Source: Gaetbulibacter sp. S0825 (GTDB lineage Bacteria; Bacteroidota; Bacteroidia; Flavobacteriales; Flavobacteriaceae). Taken from it: 64,000 nucleotides of DNA. Shown here in pieces: positions 25,208-32,962 of the stretch (positions within the stretch are counted from its first letter, which is position 1; every line of letters begins with the position of its first letter). The stretch spans positions 62,001 through 126,000 of the forward strand of contig NZ_JAATJT010000001.1 in the NCBI RefSeq assembly GCF_011777505.1. The letters are read 5' to 3'. The notes under the pieces were generated by a model. It was not told the origin of the DNA. It made no database searches and was given only the letters and a program-made list of their open reading frames with translations. Position numbers and translations under genes: made by a program.

Positions 25208-25981
25208 TTAAATATCGTTTTCAATTAATTGTGTAAGCTCAATAAATGAATCAACACTTAATTGTTCTGGACGTTTGCCAAATATAACATTTGCTTTTAA
25301 ATTATCGGAAAGATTGAAGGTTTTTAAACTATTTCGTAATGTTTTTCGACGTTGTTGAAAAGCCGTTTTTACTACTCTAAAAAATAATTTTTCGTCGCAA
25401 GGCAAGTCAAAATTTTCTTTTCTAGTTAAACGAAGCACTCCAGAGTCCACTTTTGGTGGTGGATTAAACACAGATGGTGGTACTGTAAATAAGTACTCAG
25501 CATGATAAAAAGCTTGTGTTAATACTGAAAGTATTCCATAAGCTTTACTACCTTCCTTTTCACAAATACGTTGCGCTACTTCCTTTTGAAACATTCCAGA
25601 AAATTCAGGAATTTGATCACGCATTTCTAATGTTTTAAAAACTATTTGAGTGGAAATGTTATAAGGGAAATTACCAATAATAGCAAATTGTGATTCGCTA
25701 AAAACTTCATTTAAATTATACTTCAAAAAGTTTTTTTCTATTATCCTTGGTGCTAAATTTAAGAAATTAGCTTGAAGATATTCAACAGATTCTGAGTCTA
25801 TTTCTATAACATACGTCGTAATATCCTTTTGAAGCAAATATTTAGTAAGCACACCCATTCCTGGACCAATTTCTAAAACCTTATCATATCCTTCTAACGA
25901 TAATGTATTAGCAATTTTTTCTGCGATATTTTCGTCTCGCAAAAAATGTTGTCCTAGGTGTTTTTTAGCTTTTACTGTCAA
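25208..25981 (-). CDS. rsmA: 16S rRNA dimethyladenosine transferase
   Basis: A 257-residue KsgA/RsmA, dimethylating two adjacent adenosines in helix 45 of 16S rRNA. Visible are the N-terminal [15 protein letters not shown], the SAM-binding [16 protein letters not shown], and the target-site motif [15 protein letters not shown] (NxPY). The only start that keeps the family N-terminus is TTG at 25981. It follows DUF4286 and precedes mgtE on the same strand, an order known in flavobacteria. Confidence 0.95.
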   Translation of the reverse strand: MTVKAKKHLGQHFLRDENIAEKIANTLSLEGYDKVLEIGPGMGVLTKYLLQKDITTYVIEIDSESVEYLQANFLNLAPRIIEKNFLKYNLNEVFSESQFAIIGNFPYNISTQIVFKTLEMRDQIPEFSGMFQKEVAQRICEKEGSKAYGILSVLTQAFYHAEYLFTVPPSVFNPPPKVDSGVLRLTRKENFDLPCDEKLFFRVVKTAFQQRRKTLRNSLKTFNLSDNLKANVIFGKRPEQLSVDSFIELTQLIENDI

Positions 25982-25990
25982 AAATATATT

Positions 25991-26314
25991 TTAATTAAAG
26001 GTTACCGAATACTCATCAATCACTTCCAACTCAGTTCTAAAGGCCAACATTTTATCTGCAAATCGTTTTAAACCTTCGTTTCTTAAACGCTCAGCATCAT
26101 GCACATAATAGCTTTCTAAAGCTTCTCTGGATATAGCTTTATATTGTACTGAATAAGTTGTGCCTCCCATCTCTTCGTCAATTAAAACTTTAGTAAGCTT
26201 TGCATCTATAAATTTTCCAGTTGCCAATACCTTCGGAATATGTAGTTTAATCCAATTAAGCCATTCTTGATGAATGCTTTCATCTACATTAACGGTTACA
26301 TTGTAAATTATCAT
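25991..26314 (-). CDS. DUF4286 protein
   Basis: A 107-residue cytosolic protein of the DUF4286 family, seen in many Bacteroidota next to rsmA and TPR genes. The N-terminal YNVTVNVDESIHQEWLNWI and the central GGTTYSVQYKA are the recognisable parts. It has a ferredoxin-like alpha-beta pattern. Function unknown. It is 9 bases upstream of rsmA, so likely cotranscribed. Confidence 0.85.
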   Translation of the reverse strand: MIIYNVTVNVDESIHQEWLNWIKLHIPKVLATGKFIDAKLTKVLIDEEMGGTTYSVQYKAISREALESYYVHDAERLRNEGLKRFADKMLAFRTELEVIDEYSVTFN

Positions 26315-26327
26315 AATAATATTAAAG

Positions 26328-26354
26328 TGGATTCATGCCTATACAGGAATGAGA
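26328..26354. repeat. Degenerate REP-like hairpin
   Basis: TTCATGCCT-ATA-CAGGAATGA forms an imperfect inverted repeat in the gap between DUF4286 and a GNAT gene. It resembles the common TTCCTGC..GCAGGAATGAC-type intergenic repeat of flavobacterial genomes, by memory. A single degenerate copy is seen here. Confidence 0.4.
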
Positions 26355-26355
26355 A

Positions 26356-26871
26356 TTAAAGTAATTGTTTTACAAAGAACAGAAGTTCTTTGTCATCATC
26401 AAAGGGTTTTATCTTTTTTTCGAAGGAAAAGCCTAGTTTTTCTAAAAGTTTAATCGAATTTACATTTAATTCTAAAGTAATTGCTCCAACTTTAGTTATA
26501 TCATACTTATTTTTTGCTTCTTCTAAAACCGCAACCGAAGATTCGTAACCATAACCTTTACCTACATATTGTGGTAACATTGCAAAACCTAAATCCGGAA
26601 TTTCAAGCTCCTCTCGCTTTATTAAACCGCAAATACCAATAGCTACACTTGGATTTGATTTTAAAGCAACTTTATAAAAACCATAACCTAAGGCAGCATA
26701 ACTTTTTAAAATACCCTTTTTAAGATATGACTCGGCTTCTTTAACTGTTTTAACATTTCTATCTCCTATGTATTTAATCCAGTTTGGTGAATTCATTAAC
26801 TCTAGGAAAAATGGAGCGTCTTTATGTGTGACTTTAGAAATGATTAAACGACTAGTTTTTACAATAATCAT
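26356..26871 (-). CDS. RimJ/RimL-type GNAT acetyltransferase
   Basis: A 171-residue GNAT protein of the RimJ/RimL subgroup. It has TSRLIISKVTHKDAPFFLEL at the N-terminus, the acetyl-CoA loop PQYVGKGYGYES near residue 100, and LELNVNSIKLLEKLGF near 130. The substrate may be a ribosomal protein N-terminus or another amine. It is one or two bases from the small membrane protein gene upstream, so these are cotranscribed. Confidence 0.88.
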   Translation of the reverse strand: MIIVKTSRLIISKVTHKDAPFFLELMNSPNWIKYIGDRNVKTVKEAESYLKKGILKSYAALGYGFYKVALKSNPSVAIGICGLIKREELEIPDLGFAMLPQYVGKGYGYESSVAVLEEAKNKYDITKVGAITLELNVNSIKLLEKLGFSFEKKIKPFDDDKELLFFVKQLL

Positions 26872-26873
26872 AA

Positions 26874-27143
26874 TTACCAGATTATTAGAAACAAAACAGT
26901 AAATGATACTATCATGACAATAACAAAAACAACGGTTTCCTTTATTTTGTGCTTTCTGATTTTATTTTTAAAGGTTTCGTTAATTTTTTTTAACTCATAA
27001 CTAGATGGCTTAGGAAACTCCAAATCACCTACTTTATTAGAAATAAAATCAAGGTTTTGTTTATTAAATTTTCCTTCTTGTTTCTCCTTTCTTTGCTTTC
27101 TTCTTAAAAGGGTTGCTTTAAAATGACCTAGACTACCATTCAT
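26874..27143 (-). CDS. Small tail-anchored membrane protein
   Basis: An 89-residue protein not assigned to a family. The N-terminal two thirds are strongly basic and charged (KATLLRRKQRKEKQEGKFNK), and residues about 66-88 form a single C-terminal membrane helix (VVFVIVMIVSFTVLFLIIW). The topology is likely N-in. It sits 12 bases after the TPR protein stop and two bases before the GNAT gene. The arrangement suggests expression with the TPR protein. The function is unknown. Confidence 0.65.
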   Translation of the reverse strand: MNGSLGHFKATLLRRKQRKEKQEGKFNKQNLDFISNKVGDLEFPKPSSYELKKINETFKNKIRKHKIKETVVFVIVMIVSFTVLFLIIW

Positions 27144-27155
27144 AATAATTAAAGG

Positions 27156-28937
27156 CTAATTTATAGCATCGCCACGAAGCGCTCTATACTTCTTACGTGC
27201 TTCCACAAAAAAGATACTATCCGCATAATCGAAAATGACTTTTTCGTAAAATTCTTTAGCTTTTTCTGGTTGCGCTAATTGGTTGCTGTATAGTTCGGCT
27301 AATCTGTAATACGCATCGTCTGCTAAAATATCTTCACGATAGTTTTCAATAATAGCTAAATAATTCACTTCGGCTCTTGTATAGTCTTTTATTTCTTCAA
27401 ACAATCTAGCTTGCTTATACAAGGCTTGGTCCATAATGGACTCTGTTTTATGGTTTGCGATAATCACATCCAGCTTTGTAATGGCTTCGTTTGTCTTGTT
27501 TTGAAATGCTAATAAATCTGCCTTAGCATAGAGTTTTAAAGCTGTTTGTGTAGAGTCGTCGTATTTGTTATCTGATATCAATAACTTTAAATCTAAAGCG
27601 TCATTAGCAATTAACTGTGACGTAGAAGACTTAAGTATTTTTAGTTGTGATTCTGCCCATTTAAAGTCGCCTTTATAATAACTTGCTTTTGCCACTCGAA
27701 ACCTTGCTTCTTGAGAAATAATACTGTTTTTTAAACTCGCTTGAATTTGCGAATAATAAATAAGTGCCTCATTAAATTTTTCTTGAAGTATCAATATATC
27801 ACCTAACAATAACTTTACCCTGGCTTCCTGGACTCTGGATGTTCTGGTTTTAAGTGTTTCTTTTAGAAAATCTATGGCCTCTTTAGGTTTATCATTATAA
27901 AAAGCCATGAATTTTGCATAAGACAACTGCAAATTGTTTGTTTGAACGTTTCTTCCATAAAAGTTCAATAAACTTTTGTATTTTTCGTCTATTGATGGAT
28001 AATCATCCTTTAAAGCATGTTTTACTTCTATTTCTAATAGGTCTTTATGAGCATCAAGCACAATGGTTGGCTCCATCACATTCTCGATAACATAATTTAA
28101 AATAGTATTTGCTGTTTCTACCTCATCTTGTTCGATGGCTATTCTTGCTAAATCTAAAATTCCTCTTAAAGATTCTGGTGCTCTTTTAAAAATAGCGCGT
28201 TCTTGCGTAAATGCCTTACTGTAGTCTCTTTGCTGAATAAACAACCAACTTAATAATTGATTCCAAATAATATCTGGGTTTTGCTGTGCTTTGCGTAATA
28301 ATGCTTTTCTTAAATGTTCATTATTTACATCGTCTCCATTTTCAGTAATGTACTCACTAAATAAGCGTTTAGCCTGATGTACAAACGTTGGACTTACCTC
28401 TATGAAATTAACATAGCTGTTGAACATTTTATCAACTTTTCCTTGTTCACCATAAATACGTGCTAATTGTCTATGAAAATTTGATTCAGGACGCAGTTCC
28501 ATTGCTTTTTCGTAAACAATCGCTGCTTCATCTATAAGGGAATGTATCTCAAAACGACGTGCAACAAAATACGCAAAAAGTGGTTCGATCTCTATTTGAG
28601 AAATAGCTTGGTTGTAATACTTTTCGGCTTCTTCTTGATTTCCTTTTAATTGAAAATTATACCCTAATTCTACAAGAAATTGCCCATCTCTTTGTCCACT
28701 AATTTTTTCTTTTAGCAATAATTCAGCTAAATCATATTTTTCTAATTGTTGATGTATTTCAATTATCCTAAAAAAATAATTTAAGTTATTCTTCTTTTCT
28801 TGATAAAGATTTTGGTAAGAAATTAATGCTTTTTCAAATTCACCTCTATCAAAATAGTTTTTAGCCAAAGCTTCATCATTCTGCGAAAAAGCAGTGACAG
28901 ATAGAAAGAAACAACAAATGTAGATTACAAACTTCAT
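27156..28937 (-). CDS. Exported tetratricopeptide repeat protein
   Basis: A 593-residue protein with a signal peptide (1-18, ending TAFS) followed by about a dozen TPR-like helical repeats, for example ALISYQNLYQEK, AEKYYNQAISQIE and AKEFYEKVIFDYA. It is likely periplasmic or outer-membrane associated and acts as a scaffold. Flavobacterial genomes keep this gene next to serS and DUF4286/rsmA, which supports a conserved but unknown role. No enzymatic motif is visible. Confidence 0.88.
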   Translation of the reverse strand: MKFVIYICCFFLSVTAFSQNDEALAKNYFDRGEFEKALISYQNLYQEKKNNLNYFFRIIEIHQQLEKYDLAELLLKEKISGQRDGQFLVELGYNFQLKGNQEEAEKYYNQAISQIEIEPLFAYFVARRFEIHSLIDEAAIVYEKAMELRPESNFHRQLARIYGEQGKVDKMFNSYVNFIEVSPTFVHQAKRLFSEYITENGDDVNNEHLRKALLRKAQQNPDIIWNQLLSWLFIQQRDYSKAFTQERAIFKRAPESLRGILDLARIAIEQDEVETANTILNYVIENVMEPTIVLDAHKDLLEIEVKHALKDDYPSIDEKYKSLLNFYGRNVQTNNLQLSYAKFMAFYNDKPKEAIDFLKETLKTRTSRVQEARVKLLLGDILILQEKFNEALIYYSQIQASLKNSIISQEARFRVAKASYYKGDFKWAESQLKILKSSTSQLIANDALDLKLLISDNKYDDSTQTALKLYAKADLLAFQNKTNEAITKLDVIIANHKTESIMDQALYKQARLFEEIKDYTRAEVNYLAIIENYREDILADDAYYRLAELYSNQLAQPEKAKEFYEKVIFDYADSIFFVEARKKYRALRGDAIN

Positions 28938-28983
28938 AGCTTTGTAAATATAGTAAATGTGAGTTTCGATAGTGTGAATATTT

Positions 28984-29013
28984 TAATAAAAAAATGCCTG
29001 AACCGAAGTTCAG
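28984..29013 (-). terminator. Terminator of a short transcript upstream of the TPR gene
   Basis: Perfect hairpin ATGCCTGAAC-CGAA-GTTCAGGCAT (28990-29013), followed on the minus strand by seven T residues. It lies about 115 bases after the stop of the 23-codon frame and 50 bases before the TPR gene start, so it ends a transcript that begins between 29014 and serS. Confidence 0.8.
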
Positions 29014-29126
29014 GCATAACCATCCAAAATAAATGTGCTATTAATCATATTTCACAAAATGATTCAATTATCCTGTTGTGGTCTTTTTATATTTCTTAAG
29101 GGAATTGTTTCGATTTGAGCCCTATT

Positions 29127-29198
29127 TTAATTAAAAATCACTTGAACTACCAGTACCACAAGGGTAACTAATAGAAATATTCGTTTAAAATTTTTCAT
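29127..29198 (-). CDS. Putative 23-residue hydrophobic peptide
   Basis: ATG-started frame on the minus strand coding MKNFKRIFLLVTLVVLVVQV plus IFN and TAA. Two or three lysines and an arginine precede one membrane-length hydrophobic stretch, the pattern of a single-pass membrane micropeptide. A strong terminator follows about 115 bases later and nothing else in the gap explains it. Function unknown; it could be a toxin-like peptide, a regulator of a membrane protein, or a leader. The 417-base gap between the TPR gene and serS holds no other frame. Confidence 0.4.
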   Translation of the reverse strand: MKNFKRIFLLVTLVVLVVQVIFN

Positions 29199-29309
29199 AA
29201 CTGTAGGTTAATTAGATTTGGTGCCACTAACTTCCGCAATTTTTTTGAAAAATCAAAGGGAAATGATAAAAAAATCGTCAAACAACGTGTTTTTTTTGCA
29301 TTTTAACGA

Positions 29310-29336
29310 TTTAAATGTTAAAATTTAACATTTAAA
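29310..29336. repeat. AT-rich perfect inverted repeat after serS
   Basis: TTTAAATGTTAAA, one central base, then TTTAACATTTAAA. It lies 18 bases after the serS stop and about 110 bases before the 23-codon frame. No T run follows it on the minus strand, so it is more likely an operator or weak hairpin than a terminator. Confidence 0.4.
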
Positions 29337-29354
29337 TTCCAATCGAAAAATTAA

Positions 29355-30626
29355 TTAATCGATATAGTCAAAGCCTGTATATGGCACTAAAACATCTGGA
29401 ATTTTAATACCTTTTTCTGTTTGACAGTTCTCTAAAATTCCAGCTAATACTCTAGGTAAAGCTAAAGAGCTTCCGTTTAGGGTATGTGCTAATTCACTTT
29501 TACCATTGCTGTTTTTAAAACGTAATTTTAAACGATTAGCTTGAAATGTTTCAAAATTTGACACAGATGATATTTCCAACCATCTATCTTGTGCTGTAGA
29601 AAACACTTCAAAATCGTAAGTAAGTGCAGATGTAAATCCTAAATCACCACCACATAATCTCAAAATACGATATGGTAATTTTAATTCTTGTAGAATAGAC
29701 TTTACATGTGCTACCATTTCATCAAGTGCTTGGTATGAACGTGTTGGGTGTTCTACACGCAAAATTTCTACTTTATCAAATTGATGTAATCTATTTAATC
29801 CACGAACATGTGCACCGTAACTTCCAGCCTCACGACGAAAACACGGTGTATATCCTGTCAAGGCTTTTGGCAACTCATCTTCTTTTAAGAGTTCGTCTCT
29901 AAAAATGTTGGTTGCAGGCACTTCGGCTGTTGGAATTAAGTACAAATTATCTTCAGTTACATGGTACATTTGCCCTTCTTTGTCTGGCAATTGTCCTGTA
30001 CCTAAACCTGAAGCTTCATTTACCAAATGTGGCACTTGTACTTCTTGGTAACCTGCAGCTGTATTTTTATCTAAAAAATACCAAATAAGTGCGCGTTGTA
30101 ATTTTGCTCCTTTTCCTTTATATACTGGAAAACCTGCTCCTGTAATTTTATTTCCTAATTCAAAATCAATAATGTCGTATTTTTTAGCTAATTCCCAATG
30201 TGGCAAAGCATTTTCATGCAAAACAGGGATATCGCCTTCTCTAAATACTTCTTCGTTATCTTCGTCTGTGTTTCCAGCTGGAACAGATTCATGTGGAACA
30301 TTTGGAATCTTGAAAAGTAATTCTTCCAGTTTCTCAGATGTACTATTTAATTTTTCAGTTAACGCTTTACTATCATCTTTTAGTTGGGCAGTTCTGTCTT
30401 TAATGGCATTAGCTTGGTCTGCCTTACCAGATTTGTATAACATTCCAATTTCTTTAGAAAGCGCATTAGATTCAGCCAAGGTGTTATCTAATTCTGTTTG
30501 GGTCTGTCTGCGTTCTTCATCAAGTTCAATAGCTTCTGCAATCATTTCTGCTGCATCAATATTTCGTTTTGCTAAACGTGCTATTACCAAATCTTGGTTT
30601 TCTCTAATAAAAGGGACTTGTAACAT
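29355..30626 (-). CDS. serS: Seryl-tRNA synthetase
   Basis: A 423-residue class II synthetase. The N-terminal coiled-coil arm (about 30-110) that grips tRNA-Ser is followed by the catalytic domain with motif 2 TPCFRREAGSYGAHVRGLNR (about 260-279) and motif 3 NGSSLALPRVLAGILEN near the end. Length and motifs are standard. A -7 box TAAATTTG lies 20 bases upstream of the ATG. Confidence 0.97.
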   Translation of the reverse strand: MLQVPFIRENQDLVIARLAKRNIDAAEMIAEAIELDEERRQTQTELDNTLAESNALSKEIGMLYKSGKADQANAIKDRTAQLKDDSKALTEKLNSTSEKLEELLFKIPNVPHESVPAGNTDEDNEEVFREGDIPVLHENALPHWELAKKYDIIDFELGNKITGAGFPVYKGKGAKLQRALIWYFLDKNTAAGYQEVQVPHLVNEASGLGTGQLPDKEGQMYHVTEDNLYLIPTAEVPATNIFRDELLKEDELPKALTGYTPCFRREAGSYGAHVRGLNRLHQFDKVEILRVEHPTRSYQALDEMVAHVKSILQELKLPYRILRLCGGDLGFTSALTYDFEVFSTAQDRWLEISSVSNFETFQANRLKLRFKNSNGKSELAHTLNGSSLALPRVLAGILENCQTEKGIKIPDVLVPYTGFDYID

Positions 30627-30645
30627 TGCGTAAAAATTTAAGCGA

Positions 30646-30653
30646 CAAATTTA
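30646..30653 (-). promoter_or_regulatory. -7 box of serS
   Basis: TAAATTTG on the minus strand, an exact TAnnTTTG match, 20 bases upstream of the ATG. No clear -33 partner. Confidence 0.4.
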
Positions 30654-30670
30654 CGGAATTACTAAGAAAA

Positions 30671-31990
30671 TCAGTCGTGTTTTGAAGGTAAAATCCATGA
30701 AGAATGTTTATAAGCATTCCACTTGACTGAAGCCAAATCTACTTCTGGGTCGATAAATGTTTTAAAAGACTTACCGTTAACTTTAACCTGACAATCTACA
30801 AACACCATAACATCTCTATTTACCTCTTCTTTATATGTCTTTTTTATGAATTGAGCGAATTGCCAAATCATATCTGGTTTGGTTGAAAAACTTCTTTGTT
30901 GTTTATAAGTTAAATAGGTGTCTAATTGAATTGGAATTGTTTGATTGTTGTGTTTATCAATTACCCTAAACGAAATTATACCTTGTTTCGCTCTTAACAT
31001 CATTCTCCACGATAGTCTATGTCCTTCTTCGGTCCAAAGGACATCATCTTTAATTACCCAATGACGAAGTGGTAACACTAGTTGAACCATAAAATAAATG
31101 ATAAGTACTATTTTTAAAAGATTTGGCCTTTTAGTGACTATCACTTTCTGATTTTCAATAGGTTTTAGATTCTTAAAAACTATTTTTCTTATAACATCAG
31201 GTTCAAAAAAGAATACACATACAGCTAAAGCCATATATGGAAATATGCCTATTTGAAACACAATAGAATTAAATAGATGAAATACTATGGCTGCTAAAAA
31301 AGCATACTTACGGCTTCGTTTCCAAAGTAATAGTGGTACAATTAGTAAATCGAAAATTATTCCAAAATAAGCGATTACATAATGCACCCATTTTTGTTGT
31401 AATAAATCTCCAATAATAAGGTAATCTTGCTTTGATTTAAGCAAAATTTCAACAGCGGTTGTATTTAACCAATCTGGATATAATTTTGCTATGGATGCAT
31501 AAGTGTACACAATAAACATTTGTACAATAAAAATCAATGCACCCCATTGTGGCATTAAACTACTTTTAATGCTTGGGTTGTTTTTAGAATCAAGAGAAAC
31601 ATTGGCATTAGCAGGTACTATCGCCATAAACGAACTTAAAAGGATAAGTAAGTAATAATGATTGTTATAAGACGACTTTTGCATAAAATAGGTTCCTGTC
31701 CATAAAATGGCAAATGTAATGATACTCCACTTATGCTTATAACCAACCATGACCATCAAACCGCAAATTCCCATGATAGCATAATACACATACATCCCGA
31801 AACCTGGAAGTGGTTGCAGCCACTCAAAACTTATAAATGAAAACGTAAACTTGGGCTCTATAAAAGCTTGGTGAACCCAACCTGAGAGTATGGCACCAAA
31901 AGCCTCTATTGAAATAAGTAAACCAAATAATATTCTAAACACAATTAGTGCGCTATTATCTATTGGTTTAAATAATAATTTATTAAGCAT
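30671..31990 (-). CDS. HTTM-domain membrane protein
   Basis: A 439-residue protein with an HTTM (horizontally transferred transmembrane) domain related to vitamin K-dependent gamma-carboxylase. The N-terminal FRILFGLLISIEAF and KYAFLAAIVFHLFNSIVFQI patterns are family-like. About six to eight membrane segments (20-310) are followed by a soluble C-terminal part containing LSWRMMLRAKQGIISFRV. Catalysis in bacteria is not established. Its start overlaps the ribF stop by eight bases, so it is in the ribF operon. Confidence 0.85.
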   Translation of the reverse strand: MLNKLLFKPIDNSALIVFRILFGLLISIEAFGAILSGWVHQAFIEPKFTFSFISFEWLQPLPGFGMYVYYAIMGICGLMVMVGYKHKWSIITFAILWTGTYFMQKSSYNNHYYLLILLSSFMAIVPANANVSLDSKNNPSIKSSLMPQWGALIFIVQMFIVYTYASIAKLYPDWLNTTAVEILLKSKQDYLIIGDLLQQKWVHYVIAYFGIIFDLLIVPLLLWKRSRKYAFLAAIVFHLFNSIVFQIGIFPYMALAVCVFFFEPDVIRKIVFKNLKPIENQKVIVTKRPNLLKIVLIIYFMVQLVLPLRHWVIKDDVLWTEEGHRLSWRMMLRAKQGIISFRVIDKHNNQTIPIQLDTYLTYKQQRSFSTKPDMIWQFAQFIKKTYKEEVNRDVMVFVDCQVKVNGKSFKTFIDPEVDLASVKWNAYKHSSWILPSKHD

Positions 31991-32915
31991 TAGTTTGCTC
32001 GAGATAATTTAAGCTGGTTTCTTTGTCTTTATACAACTGTGCTTTTAGAGCATCAATTGAATTAAATTTTTGTTCATTTCTAAGTCTTTTTATAAGCTCA
32101 ACTTGAATTATTTTGTTATAGATGTCTTTTTGGAAATTAAAAAAATGCACTTCTATTGATTGCTTTTCGCCATTTACAGTAGGATTGGTTCCAATATTCA
32201 TCATTCCATAAATAGTTTTGTTGTCTATAATGGATTTCACTATATATGACCCGTTTTTAGGAATAAGCTTGTAAGACTCTTCAATATTAATGTTTGCGGT
32301 AGGAAAACCAATTTGCTCACCAAGATTCCTACCTTTAACGACGGTTCCTGTAAGCATAAAATTATAACCTAAAAAAGCATTTGCTACTTCCATATCACCA
32401 TCATTTAATGCTTTCCTGATTTTTGTGGAACTCACGGCTACTTCGTCAATTTCTTGAGCAGATATCTCGGTGATTTTAAAGTTATAAACCTCACCGTATT
32501 CCCTTAAATTATCCACATTAGCAGTTCTATTTCGTCCAAATCTGTGGTCATAGCCAATTATAATGTGCTTTACATGAAGTTTGTTCACTAAAACATCCCT
32601 TACAAACTCTATGGCTCCTAATCTGGAAAAATCTTTTGTGAATTTTTGTATCACCAGGTGATCTATACCTAAATTCTCCAATAATTGTGATTTCTCATCA
32701 ATGGTATTGATCAATTTAATGCTTGTATCCTTTTGTAATACCATTCTAGGGTGAGGAAAAAACGTAAGCACAACGGCATTAGAATTTTCGCCCTTTGCAA
32801 TTTCAACTAGCTGTTTAATGATTTTTTGATGACCAATATGAACCCCATCAAAAGTACCAATGGTCACTACGGAGTCCTTTTTTGGGTAAGCATCTAAAGT
32901 GGTCTTAATTTTCAA
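31983..32915 (-). CDS. ribF: Bifunctional riboflavin kinase / FAD synthetase
   Basis: A 310-residue RibF making FMN and FAD from riboflavin. The N-terminal FAD synthetase domain has TIGTFDGVHIGHQKI and the STKIRKALNDGDM motif; the C-terminal riboflavin kinase domain has GEQIGFPTANI and GMMNIGTNPTV. The start must be TTG at 32915: a TAG stop is directly upstream and no ATG precedes the nucleotide-binding motif. A -7 box lies at 32932-32939. It overlaps the HTTM gene by eight bases. Confidence 0.95.
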   Translation of the reverse strand: MKIKTTLDAYPKKDSVVTIGTFDGVHIGHQKIIKQLVEIAKGENSNAVVLTFFPHPRMVLQKDTSIKLINTIDEKSQLLENLGIDHLVIQKFTKDFSRLGAIEFVRDVLVNKLHVKHIIIGYDHRFGRNRTANVDNLREYGEVYNFKITEISAQEIDEVAVSSTKIRKALNDGDMEVANAFLGYNFMLTGTVVKGRNLGEQIGFPTANINIEESYKLIPKNGSYIVKSIIDNKTIYGMMNIGTNPTVNGEKQSIEVHFFNFQKDIYNKIIQVELIKRLRNEQKFNSIDALKAQLYKDKETSLNYLEQTNA

Positions 32916-32931
32916 CTAACTTCTTTTTTTA

Positions 32932-32939
32932 CAAAATTA
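32932..32939 (-). promoter_or_regulatory. -7 box of ribF
   Basis: TAATTTTG on the minus strand matches TAnnTTTG. It gives a leader of only about 13 bases before the TTG start. Confidence 0.4.
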
Positions 32940-32962
32940 GATATTATGTTAGTAAAAACACT

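Noticed and set aside
25952-25981. TTGACA at the rsmA start as a sigma-70 -35 box
   Set aside because: It encodes the family N-terminus of RsmA, and Bacteroidota promoters use TTTG/TAnnTTTG, not TTGACA.
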